This document shows positions 1 to 7,199 of a stretch of DNA of 43,487 nt, one piece after another; positions within the stretch are counted from its first letter, which is position 1; each line of letters begins with the position of its first letter. The stretch lies in assembly GCA_000163695.1 (NCBI GenBank), contig GG774889.1, positions 314,476 to 357,962 of the forward strand, given 5' to 3'. The position numbers and the translations under genes were made by a program. Under the pieces are notes generated by a model. That model was not told the DNA's origin. It worked only from the letters and a program-made list of their open reading frames with translations, and searched no databases. The DNA comes from Bacteroidetes oral taxon 274 str. F0058 (GTDB taxonomy: Bacteria > Bacteroidota > Bacteroidia > Bacteroidales > Paludibacteraceae).

Positions 1-69
1 TGCGTTATTTATTGCTTTGTCTGTAATAACCGACTTTTTATGTAATGTCGATTAAGAAGGGAGTTAGTG

Positions 70-1056
70 CTATTTTTTGATTATTTTGAGCGTCTCCACC
101 GAGTTGTTGTTACGCAACTCCATTATATATACTCCTTTGTCGTATCCTGACATATCTATCTGTATCAGGTCTTGTGCGGCGGGTGTCATTTCTTGCAGTT
201 TTTGCCCCGTAATGTTGTATACCGTTACTTTGCGACCGTTTGCCTTTACGAAAACTTTGTCGGTGCAGGGGTTGGGGTATACGAGAGTCGCTACGTCCGA
301 TTTAGCGGAGGGTGCCGCAGTATTTGTTTTGTTGTTGATAACGCCGACTCCCGATAGGTCGAATCCGCCTGACTCGAATGGAGTGGGGTACGGGTCGTTG
401 ATTATGTTGCCGTGTGAGTCGCGAGTGGCGTATTGAGGGTTGATGGTTCCGACGACGTCTCTTATTTTTACATGGGTAATGTTGTTTTTATCGAGATTCT
501 CGTTGTCGGCTATTTCACTGAGGTCGAAAGGAGTTCCCCAGCCTCCTCTGTATTTACCTGCAATGTTGTTTAGTTTGGTAGCATCGACAGAACCGAATCC
601 ACCGACTTGTTTGTCGGTTGGAGTATTGGAAGTTGTCGGAAACCCGAAGTAATGGACTCCGTCGGAGCTGACCTCTACCGTGGCGAGTTCGAGGAAGGTG
701 TCGTTAAACGAATTTTCGAATACGGCAAAGTCGAAGCCCTCGCCGTCTACTATCGGGTGGTTGAATGTAAGAATAGCCTCGCCTGCATCTCCAAGGCTTA
801 CGCAATCGTATACATCTGTGCTATTGACTGCTCCTATGGCATTCTCTTCCTTACCGAACGATACCAAACCCTTTTCGGGCTTGGCAATATCGACCTTGCC
901 GCGAGTAACGATACAGGTCTTAGCCCAGTCTATAAAGCGACTATCTTTATATTCTATGGCTTTGCAGCCCTCCGTGCCTACTATTCCGTCGAATTGGGCA
1001 AATATGGGAACTTGTATAAACAATACGAACCCCAGAAATGTAAATAATCTACTCAT
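70..1056 (-). CDS. T9SS-sorted secreted/surface protein under a cobalamin riboswitch
   Basis: A 328-residue secreted protein. I start it at the ATG at 1056, because that gives a clean signal peptide (MSRLFTFLGFVLFIQVPIFAQ is roughly residues 1-21); an upstream extension to 1113 would put 19 extra residues before it. The middle domain (about 25-255) has aromatic/Gly-rich patches such as FAVFENSF and GKYRGGWGTPFDL. The last ~75 residues (YPNPC... to KIIKK) form a T9SS type A sorting domain: YPNP start, a KVTVYNITGQ strand and a GVYIMEL strand. Proteins of this type often sit in vitamin B12 uptake loci of Bacteroidota, and a cobalamin riboswitch lies 355 bases upstream on the same strand. I infer a role in corrinoid capture at the cell surface, possibly with a BtuB-type transporter beyond the left edge. 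The binding function is not shown by the sequence. Confidence 0.85.
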   Translation of the reverse strand: MSRLFTFLGFVLFIQVPIFAQFDGIVGTEGCKAIEYKDSRFIDWAKTCIVTRGKVDIAKPEKGLVSFGKEENAIGAVNSTDVYDCVSLGDAGEAILTFNHPIVDGEGFDFAVFENSFNDTFLELATVEVSSDGVHYFGFPTTSNTPTDKQVGGFGSVDATKLNNIAGKYRGGWGTPFDLSEIADNENLDKNNITHVKIRDVVGTINPQYATRDSHGNIINDPYPTPFESGGFDLSGVGVINNKTNTAAPSAKSDVATLVYPNPCTDKVFVKANGRKVTVYNITGQKLQEMTPAAQDLIQIDMSGYDKGVYIMELRNNNSVETLKIIKK

Positions 1057-1372
1057 AACAAATTGATTTTTTCTATAATTACTTAATATTGCCAATAAAT
1101 TACCCCACTGCAAATTAGTGGCAGAAAATAGACAGAGGGGTAATTTACCTGCATTTTTTTATTCGTTAGTCAGGGATAACTCTTTAGTTGTTTTGTTGTT
1201 ATAATGTCTACCGCCGACAATACTATTTTCAGACAGTTGTCTTTTTTTAAGTAATAAATACATAATCCATATCTGTCGAAAACCGATATTACAACAATAC
1301 TGCCCTTTTAACATTCATACAATAAATGTGCTGCCAAACAAACATCACCTTCTTTTATTTATCAAAAAGCCT

Positions 1373-1405
1373 ATTAATTCTCTGTTTCCGCGAGAGACAA
1401 TTAAT
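1373..1405 (-). terminator. hairpin with U-tract after the riboswitch (expression platform)
   Basis: Read on the minus strand, ATTAATT at 1405-1399 pairs with AATTAAT at 1379-1373. An inner TCT/AGA pairing lies around a GC-rich loop, and a run of five T follows at 1369-1365. It begins a few bases after the B12 box, so it is well placed to be a ligand-controlled terminator. The stem is AT-rich, so its strength is uncertain. Confidence 0.5.
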
Positions 1406-1410
1406 AATTA

Positions 1411-1578
1411 CGTGGTTTGGGCAGGTCTTCTGACTTGTTTCGGCTTTTTATCCTTCCCGTTTTTTTATAAAAATCAGTGGAACAACAGTAAAAAGCCCTT
1501 TGGCGAAACTCACAGCAGCGGGTCTGTTGCCGATTCGCACGGCATTCCCTTTTAATCTGTCGGCGAGAACCAAAACCA
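1411..1578 (-). promoter_or_regulatory. cobalamin (B12) riboswitch
   Basis: The minus strand carries the conserved cobalamin aptamer. Near the 5' end is AAGGGAAtgccGTGcgAAtC, then the GGCAACAGACCCGCTGC segment and a TGTGAG turn. The 3' B12 box reads AGTCAGAAGACCTGCC at 1436-1419 (family consensus AGYCAGGAGACCYGCC). The ends can form P1: TGGTTTTGG near 1578-1570 pairs with CCAAACCA near 1419-1412. It precedes the T9SS surface protein gene in the same direction, which implies repression of that gene when cobalamin is plentiful. Confidence 0.95.
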
Positions 1579-1580
1579 AT

Positions 1581-1615
1581 GGCAAAGGTAGTAATATTTT
1601 TTTATTCTGCACAAA
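1581..1615 (-). promoter_or_regulatory. Bacteroidota promoter for the riboswitch transcript
   Basis: On the minus strand the -7 element TACCTTTGC lies at 1590-1582 and a TTTG -33 box at 1615-1612, separated by 21 bases. The expected start of transcription falls at about 1576, right at the aptamer's P1 strand. Confidence 0.75.
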
Positions 1616-1623
1616 AAAAATTG

Positions 1624-1632
1624 TAAATTTGC
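1624..1632 (+). promoter_or_regulatory. rarA promoter -7 element
   Basis: TAAATTTGC matches the Bacteroidota -7 consensus and lies 30 bases before the chosen rarA start at 1662. It sits back to back with the riboswitch promoter. No clear TTTG -33 box is seen. Confidence 0.55.
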
Positions 1633-1661
1633 ACCGCAAACCTAAAAATATAAGACCGTTT

Positions 1662-2927
1662 ATGTTGCCTCTTGCCGAAAGACTTCGCCCCCAATCGCTC
1701 GATACATTCGTCGGACAGCGTCATCTACTTGCCGACGGAGCCGTGCTGCGTTCTATGATAGAGAGCGGCAATATATCGTCGTTCATACTCTGGGGACCAC
1801 CGGGGGTAGGCAAGACTACACTGGCGAAGATTATTGCCAATCGGCTGCAACGTCCGTTTTATACTCTGAGTGCCGTTACTTCGGGCGTCAAAGATGTGAG
1901 GGAGGTCATAGAGAAGGCGAAGCAGAACCGTTTTTTCAACTCTGCCCCGCCGATACTCTTCATCGACGAAATACACCGTTTCAGTAAGTCGCAGCAAGAC
2001 TCGCTGCTTGGTGCGGTAGAGACGGGCATCTTCACCCTCATCGGGGCTACTACCGAAAATCCGTCGTTCGAGGTCATTACTCCGCTGCTGTCGCGATGTC
2101 AGGTGTACGTCTTCCGCCCGCTCGAACGTAGCGATATGGAGGCTCTGGTAGACTATGCTCTGAAAAACGACACCGAGCTGCGCCAACGCACAATAGAGAT
2201 AGCCGAAAACGAGGCAATGCTCCGATATGCCGGAGGCGACGCTCGAAAGTTGCTCAATATCCTCGAGCTTATCGTCAACGCCCAATCCGAAGGGACAATA
2301 GTGATAGAAAACAAACTCGTCGAAGACCGTCTGCAACAAAACCCTCTGGCTTACGACAAAGACGGCGAGATGCATTACGACATCATATCGGCTTTCATCA
2401 AAAGTGTACGCGGGAGCGACCCCGATGCTGCGGTTTATTGGCTGGCTCGTATGATAGCCGGAGGCGAAGATGTCAAGTTTATTGCCCGCCGTCTGATAAT
2501 ACTCGCTGCCGAAGACATCGGGCTGGCAAATCCCAACGCTCTGTTGCTGGCGAATGCCTGTTTCGAGGCGGTACATAAGATAGGGCTGCCCGAGGCTCGT
2601 ATACCGCTTGCCGAGACTACCGTTTATCTCGCCACGAGCCCCAAAAGCAATTCGGCATATATGGCTATCGGCGAAGCGTTGGCTTTGGTCGAAAAGACGG
2701 GTAACCTGCCCGTACCGCTACATCTGCGTAATGCCCCGACGAAGCTGATGAAAGAGCTCAACTACGGCAAAGAATACAAATATGCCCACGACTATGAGGG
2801 TAATTTCGTAAAACAAAAATTTTTGCCCGACGAGGTCGACGGGGCACGCCTGTGGAATCCTCAAAACAACCCTGCCGAAGCCAAGATACGCGAGCACCTG
2901 CGGCAGTTGTGGGGCACGAGGTATTGA
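1662..2927 (+). CDS. rarA: replication-associated recombination protein A (RarA/MgsA), AAA+ ATPase
   Basis: A 421-residue AAA+ ATPase of the RarA/MgsA/WRNIP1 family, which acts at stalled replication forks and is related to clamp-loader subunits. Visible motifs are the opening LAERLRPQSLDTFVGQ, Walker A GPPGVGKTT, Walker B LFIDEIHRF and sensor 1 GATTENPSF. The C-terminal half holds the MgsA tetramerisation region (SAFIKSVRGSDPDAAVYWLA and the LPVPLHLRNAPT stretch). The length matches the family. The reading frame is open further upstream, but I choose the ATG at 1662 because the promoter -7 element at 1624-1632 lies within that extension. The gene converges on sufD with 30 bases between the stops. 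Confidence 0.96.
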   Translation: MLPLAERLRPQSLDTFVGQRHLLADGAVLRSMIESGNISSFILWGPPGVGKTTLAKIIANRLQRPFYTLSAVTSGVKDVREVIEKAKQNRFFNSAPPILFIDEIHRFSKSQQDSLLGAVETGIFTLIGATTENPSFEVITPLLSRCQVYVFRPLERSDMEALVDYALKNDTELRQRTIEIAENEAMLRYAGGDARKLLNILELIVNAQSEGTIVIENKLVEDRLQQNPLAYDKDGEMHYDIISAFIKSVRGSDPDAAVYWLARMIAGGEDVKFIARRLIILAAEDIGLANPNALLLANACFEAVHKIGLPEARIPLAETTVYLATSPKSNSAYMAIGEALALVEKTGNLPVPLHLRNAPTKLMKELNYGKEYKYAHDYEGNFVKQKFLPDEVDGARLWNPQNNPAEAKIREHLRQLWGTRY

Positions 2928-2957
2928 GCTATAACTCTGACAATAAATTAATTGCCG

Positions 2958-4298
2958 TTATTCCATTCGATGCACAAAGCAGTCTTCGCAGTGCGAGTGG
3001 TCGTTTCGGAGACGTCGGTCTATCATATCTTTCATCTTGTCTCTCAGTACATCAATGTGAATTTCGTCTATAACATCCTGTACGAATGCCGAGAGTAACA
3101 TCATACGTGCCGTGTCTTGGTCAATACCGCGTTGTTTCATATAGAAGAGAGCTTCGTTGTCGAGTTGTCCTGTGGTGGCACCGTGTCCGCACTTGACGTC
3201 GTCGGCGTATATCTCGAGTTGGGGGCGTGAGTTTACCACCGCCTCGGGCGTCAGGCAGATACTTTTGTTTGTCTGTCGGCTGAGGGTCTTTTGAGCGTCT
3301 TTTTCTACCACTATTATACCCGAAAATATACCGTGCGACCGTTCGTCGAGGATATATTTGAACAGCTCGTTCGATGTCGAATTAGGCTGATTGTGGCGAA
3401 TGATAGTGTTGTTTTCGGCTTCTTGCGTGCCGTCGGAGATAAGCATTCCGCCGAGGAATAGCGAAGCATTTTCGCCGTCTATATCTGCCGTTATCTGGTT
3501 GCGGCTTACGGCGTTGAGCAGAAGCAGATTGTTTACAATTACTTGCGAATTATTTCCTTGTGTTACAAACATTTGCATTAGGTTGTTTGCTTTTCGGGTG
3601 GTGTTTTCGAGCGAATAATACTCGAACCTTGCTCCGTCGCCTACAACAACTTCGGTTACCTTGGAGGCGAAGAAATCGACACCCTCTTCGGCGTGGTCGC
3701 ATACGAGTAGTTGCAAGGATGCTCCCTGCTCCACCACTATCAGATTGTGGGTGAAAGCTATCATGGGAGCTTCCGAAAGCAGCATATTGATCAGTTGCAG
3801 AGGTTTGTCGGCGACGGTATTTTTCTTTACATAGATGAAATACCCGTTCTGCACGAATGTCGAATTGAATGCTGTCATAGCGTCTCGCGACTTGTCGGAT
3901 AGCGTGTGCAGGTATCGCCCTACCACTTCGGGATAGAGTCGTTCGGCATCGGAAAGAGCACAGAACTCCACGCCTTCGGGCAATGACCGTCGTTGGTCGT
4001 CTGCCATATAGAATTTGTCGTTTAGCATAAAGCCCAGAGCAGCGTTTATCGACGGTATTTTACACTGGAAGAGCTGGTTTTGGCTTGTATCGATATCGAG
4101 TTGGTGGATTTTGACGTCGTAGTCCGTGTTTAGTGTCTCTATAAGACTGCTATTGAGGTACGCTTCCGTTTTTTTGTCGGGAAAACCTTTTTGCTCAAAT
4201 TCGGCAAAAGAGGCGTCACGAAACTTGTTGAGCACAGTAGCCGAATTTTCTTTTATCCGTTCCGCAAATTGGCGGTACAATTGTACGTAATTTTTCAT
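2958..4298 (-). CDS. sufD: Fe-S cluster assembly protein SufD
   Basis: A 446-residue member of the SufB/SufD family. SufD is a scaffold partner in the SufBC2D complex, which builds Fe-S clusters in the cytoplasm. The conserved C-terminal beta-helix is clear: the AENNTIIRHNQPNS stretch, SHGIFSGIIVVEKDAQKT, then QLEIYADDVKCGHGATTGQL, a SufD/SufB hallmark. The start at 4298 (MKNYVQLYRQFAERIKEN) is chosen over the longer frame to 4352, since the latter would overlap sufC by 47 bases. The gene begins 7 bases after sufC stops, so the two are cotranscribed. No sufB or sufS is adjacent. Confidence 0.95.
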   Translation of the reverse strand: MKNYVQLYRQFAERIKENSATVLNKFRDASFAEFEQKGFPDKKTEAYLNSSLIETLNTDYDVKIHQLDIDTSQNQLFQCKIPSINAALGFMLNDKFYMADDQRRSLPEGVEFCALSDAERLYPEVVGRYLHTLSDKSRDAMTAFNSTFVQNGYFIYVKKNTVADKPLQLINMLLSEAPMIAFTHNLIVVEQGASLQLLVCDHAEEGVDFFASKVTEVVVGDGARFEYYSLENTTRKANNLMQMFVTQGNNSQVIVNNLLLLNAVSRNQITADIDGENASLFLGGMLISDGTQEAENNTIIRHNQPNSTSNELFKYILDERSHGIFSGIIVVEKDAQKTLSRQTNKSICLTPEAVVNSRPQLEIYADDVKCGHGATTGQLDNEALFYMKQRGIDQDTARMMLLSAFVQDVIDEIHIDVLRDKMKDMIDRRLRNDHSHCEDCFVHRME

Positions 4299-4305
4299 AT
4301 TTTGT

Positions 4306-5046
4306 TCAGTTTTTAATCCAGTCGTAACCTTTCTGTTCGAGTTCGAGCGCAAGCGACTTGTCGCCTGTTTTCACTATTTGCCCTTTGTACAGAATATGTA
4401 CATAGTCGGGTATAATATATTGAAGCAGACGCTGGTAGTGAGTGATTATTATCGATGCGTTTTCGGGCGATTTGAGAGAATTTACTCCGTGAGCCACCAC
4501 CCTCAGAGCATCTATATCGAGCCCCGAGTCCGTCTCGTCGAGGATTGCTAATTTTGGGTCGAGCATAGCCATTTGGAATATCTCGTTGCGTTTCTTCTCG
4601 CCTCCCGAGAAGCCTTCGTTCACCGAACGCCCTGCGAGTTTGTTGTCGAGTTCGACCAGCGACTGTTTTTCACGCATAAGTTTTAGGAAATCTGCCGGCG
4701 ATATAGGGTCTAAGCCTTTGTACTTGCGTTGTGCATTTATTGCGGCACGCATAAAATTGGTCATACTCACCCCCGGTATCTCCACAGGATATTGAAACGA
4801 CAGAAAAATCCCCTCGCAGGCACGGTCTTCGGGCGATAGCTCGAGAAGGTTTTTGCCCATAAACTCTATGCTGCCTTCCGTTATCTCGAAAGCGGGGTTG
4901 CCTACCAAAACGCTGCTAAGCGTACTTTTGCCCGAACCGTTCGGTCCCATTATGGCGTGAATCTCTCCTTTGTTCACTTCGAGGTTGATGCCTTTTAGTA
5001 TCTCTTTGCCGTTTACAGAGGCGTGCAGGTTCTTTATTTTTAACAT
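4306..5046 (-). CDS. sufC: Fe-S cluster assembly ATPase SufC
   Basis: A 246-residue ABC-type ATPase that powers the SufBCD scaffold. Motifs in order are Walker A GPNGSGKST (about 35-43), the ABC signature FSGGEKKR, Walker B LAILDETDSGLD, and the switch histidine in IIITHYQRLL. The ETDSGLD wording is typical of SufC. It has full family length, is first in a sufC-sufD unit, and is divergent from rimP. In many Bacteroidota sufB lies directly upstream of sufC; here that position is taken by rimP on the other strand. Confidence 0.97.
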   Translation of the reverse strand: MLKIKNLHASVNGKEILKGINLEVNKGEIHAIMGPNGSGKSTLSSVLVGNPAFEITEGSIEFMGKNLLELSPEDRACEGIFLSFQYPVEIPGVSMTNFMRAAINAQRKYKGLDPISPADFLKLMREKQSLVELDNKLAGRSVNEGFSGGEKKRNEIFQMAMLDPKLAILDETDSGLDIDALRVVAHGVNSLKSPENASIIITHYQRLLQYIIPDYVHILYKGQIVKTGDKSLALELEQKGYDWIKN

Positions 5047-5089
5047 TGCTGTATGGTGTTTTTATATTGTTATTGTAAAAATTACGGCA

Positions 5090-5097
5090 CAAAGATA
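5090..5097 (-). promoter_or_regulatory. sufC promoter -7 element
   Basis: TATCTTTG on the minus strand fits TAnnTTTG. It lies 43 bases upstream of the sufC start, giving a leader of roughly 35-40 bases. No convincing TTTG -33 box is seen. Confidence 0.55.
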
Positions 5098-5195
5098 CAT
5101 CTTTTTTTAGAACTGTATGCTCCGAACGGATATTTATTTTTTCTCTTGCGACACTCTACGGACGAGCTATTCTTTGTGTGTGGAGACATAAAAAA

Positions 5196-5228
5196 TTTGT
5201 GCAATTGAAAAAAATGTATTACCTTTGC
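5196..5228 (+). promoter_or_regulatory. promoter of the rimP-nusA-infB operon
   Basis: A TTTG -33 box at 5196-5199 and TACCTTTGC -7 element at 5220-5228 are separated by 20 bases, an excellent match to the Bacteroidota sigma-70 consensus. Transcription should start near 5234, leaving a leader of about 80 bases before rimP. Confidence 0.8.
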
Positions 5229-5270
5229 AGCCGAGTAGTGATTGAATCTGATTGTATTAATAGATTATAG

Positions 5271-5307
5271 TGAGGGGCTTGACAACGACTAAGTCCCTCA
5301 GTTTTTT
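5271..5307 (+). terminator. intrinsic terminator in the rimP-nusA-infB leader (candidate attenuator)
   Basis: TGAGGGGCTT (5271-5280) pairs with AAGTCCCTCA (5291-5300) in a 10-bp stem with one G-U pair and a 10-base loop. GTTTTTT follows at 5301-5307. This is a textbook rho-independent terminator, lying between the promoter and the rimP start codon at 5316. See the findings for its possible regulatory meaning. Confidence 0.75.
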
Positions 5308-5315
5308 AAAAATAT

Positions 5316-5774
5316 ATGATAGACAAAGATTTAATACGGCAAACGATAGAGGAAAAGCTTGCGTCGACAGACTGTTTTTTGGTCTCGTTGAGCATCTCGG
5401 GCGATAACCAAATAATGGTCGAAATAGACTCTGAGACATCTGTCGATTTGGATTTTTGTGTAGAGCTTACTCGTTATATCGAGCAGCATTTCGACCGCGA
5501 CGCAGAAGATTACTCTTTGGAGATAGGCTCGTATTCTATCACCAAACCGTTCGTAGACAGGCGTCAGTATCGGAAAAATATCGGACGTAAAGTAGAGGTA
5601 CTTACCGAAGAAAGCAGAAAGATACGTGGGACGCTCGTGGCTGTCGATAATGACGGCTTTACGTTGGAAATCGAAGAAAAAGAGCTTGTAGAAGGACAAA
5701 AACGCAAAAAACTGGTGAAAAAAGAGATAACATTATTATACAGCAGTGTAAAACAGACAAAACTTGAGTTTTAG
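5316..5774 (+). CDS. rimP: ribosome maturation factor RimP
   Basis: A 152-residue RimP, which helps 30S subunit maturation. The N-terminal alpha/beta domain covers about residues 1-75 (DLIRQTIEEKLA, then the VEIDSETSVDLDFCVELTRYI segment). The C-terminal SH3-like domain follows (RRQYRKNIGRKVEV, GTLVAVDNDGFTLEI). The usual Gly/Pro-rich linker (often SxxGLxxP) reads GSYSITKPF, a modest divergence. It is the first gene of rimP-nusA-infB, the standard order, with 34 bases to nusA. Confidence 0.93.
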   Translation: MIDKDLIRQTIEEKLASTDCFLVSLSISGDNQIMVEIDSETSVDLDFCVELTRYIEQHFDRDAEDYSLEIGSYSITKPFVDRRQYRKNIGRKVEVLTEESRKIRGTLVAVDNDGFTLEIEEKELVEGQKRKKLVKKEITLLYSSVKQTKLEF

Positions 5775-5808
5775 TAACAAAAAGAAAAATATTTAACTGA
5801 CAAAAGAT

Positions 5809-7062
5809 ATGGCAAAAAAAGAGCATTCAGACATTATTAGCTCATTTGCAGAGTTAAAAGAGTTTAAAAACATCGACAACTCGACTATGTTGAGTATTCT
5901 CGAAGAGGCTTTCCGAAAGGTTATTTCGAACATATACGGGTCTGACCAAAACTATGACTTTATCTTCAACCCCGACAAGGGCGACTTCGAAATTTGGCGA
6001 AACCGAATCGTTGTAGAAGATGACAAAGTCGAAGACCCTCACCTCGAGATTTCGCTGTCGGACGCAAGGAAAATTGCAGACGATTACGAAGTAGGCGAAG
6101 AGGTTCAGGAACAGGTAGATATTAATTCGTTCGGTAGGCGTGCCGTATTGAATTTGTCGCAAATATTATCTGCCAAAATAGTTGATGTACAGAAAGACTC
6201 GCTCTACACAAAATATTCGCAGTTGCTTGGGCAGATAATTTCGGCAGAGGTCTATCAGGTGTGGAAAAAAGAGATACTTCTGCTCGACGACAATAACAAC
6301 GAAATACTATTGCCGAAAGCAGACCAGCTGCCAAACGATTTTTTCAAAAAGGGCGAGATAATACGTGCCGTAGTTGCCAGAGTAGATAACAATAACAATA
6401 ATCCTAAGATATACGTTTCGAGGACTTTACCTCTATTCCTCGAACGATTGCTCGAACGAGAAGTGCCTGAGATACAGGACGGTCTGATTACTATCAAAAA
6501 AATAGTACGTCTGCCTGGCGAAAAAGCCAAGATTGCCGTAGAGTCGTACGACGACCGTATAGATCCGGTTGGAGCTTGTGTAGGTATACGCGGCAATCGT
6601 ATTCAGCCTATTATCAGGGAGTTGAATAAGGAGAGCATCGACGTCATAAACTACACGTCGAATCCGAGTCTGTATATAGCTCGTGCGTTGGCTCCTGCCA
6701 AAGTTACCTCGATAGTGATTGATAATGAGAATAAAAGAGCTAACGTCTACATCAATCCCGAAGATATTTCGTCGGCTATCGGTAAAAACGGAGCAAACAT
6801 AAAACTCGCAATACAACTGACAGGTTATCATATAGAAATCATCAGGGGCGACGTAGAGATAGACGAAGAGGATATATTCCTCGACGACTTTGCCGACGAA
6901 ATAGACGAATGGGTAATAGACATACTCAAAAACATCGGCTGCGATACGGCAAAACAGGTGCTTCGTCTTACGAGAGAGGAACTTATAGAGCGTACCGACT
7001 TGGAAGAAGAGACCGTCGATTATGTGATAAAAGTACTGAAAACCGAATTTGAGAAAGATTGA
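5809..7062 (+). CDS. nusA: transcription termination/antitermination factor NusA
   Basis: A 417-residue NusA. It binds RNA polymerase and nascent RNA to control pausing, hairpin termination and antitermination. Regions in order are the N-terminal polymerase-binding domain (about 1-130), an S1 domain (around SAEVYQVWKKEILLL to ARVDNNNNNPKIYVSRT), KH1 (GEKAKIAVESYDDRIDPVGACVGIRG is split over residues ~235-265) and KH2 with the GxxG-type SSAIGKNGANIKLA. A short acidic helical tail follows, ending in one HhH-like repeat. The enterobacterial C-terminal AR2 repeat is absent, as usual outside Proteobacteria. It is cotranscribed with rimP. Confidence 0.96.
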   Translation: MAKKEHSDIISSFAELKEFKNIDNSTMLSILEEAFRKVISNIYGSDQNYDFIFNPDKGDFEIWRNRIVVEDDKVEDPHLEISLSDARKIADDYEVGEEVQEQVDINSFGRRAVLNLSQILSAKIVDVQKDSLYTKYSQLLGQIISAEVYQVWKKEILLLDDNNNEILLPKADQLPNDFFKKGEIIRAVVARVDNNNNNPKIYVSRTLPLFLERLLEREVPEIQDGLITIKKIVRLPGEKAKIAVESYDDRIDPVGACVGIRGNRIQPIIRELNKESIDVINYTSNPSLYIARALAPAKVTSIVIDNENKRANVYINPEDISSAIGKNGANIKLAIQLTGYHIEIIRGDVEIDEEDIFLDDFADEIDEWVIDILKNIGCDTAKQVLRLTREELIERTDLEEETVDYVIKVLKTEFEKD

Positions 7063-7199
7063 TAGAATATTATATTTTTGTATTACAATAATTTATAATC
7101 CACTAAAACACAGACAAGCGTATGTAACACAGCGTATTTGAGACACCATCAGGTATTTTTCTTTTGTTTAACCCACTAAAACACGACTGAATTGTAATT

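Noticed and set aside
1328..1661. Plus-strand frames overlapping the cobalamin riboswitch, including the upstream extension of rarA
   Set aside because: The region is explained by the riboswitch and two divergent promoters, and RarA homology begins at the ATG at 1662.
1725..2576. 283-codon minus-strand frame inside rarA
   Set aside because: It is a shadow of rarA, with no recognisable domain and no promoter.
5090..5316. Hairpin at 5271-5307 as the terminator of a gene transcribed from upstream
   Set aside because: No plus-strand gene lies upstream of it (sufC is on the minus strand), and a consensus promoter lies between, so it belongs to the rimP leader.
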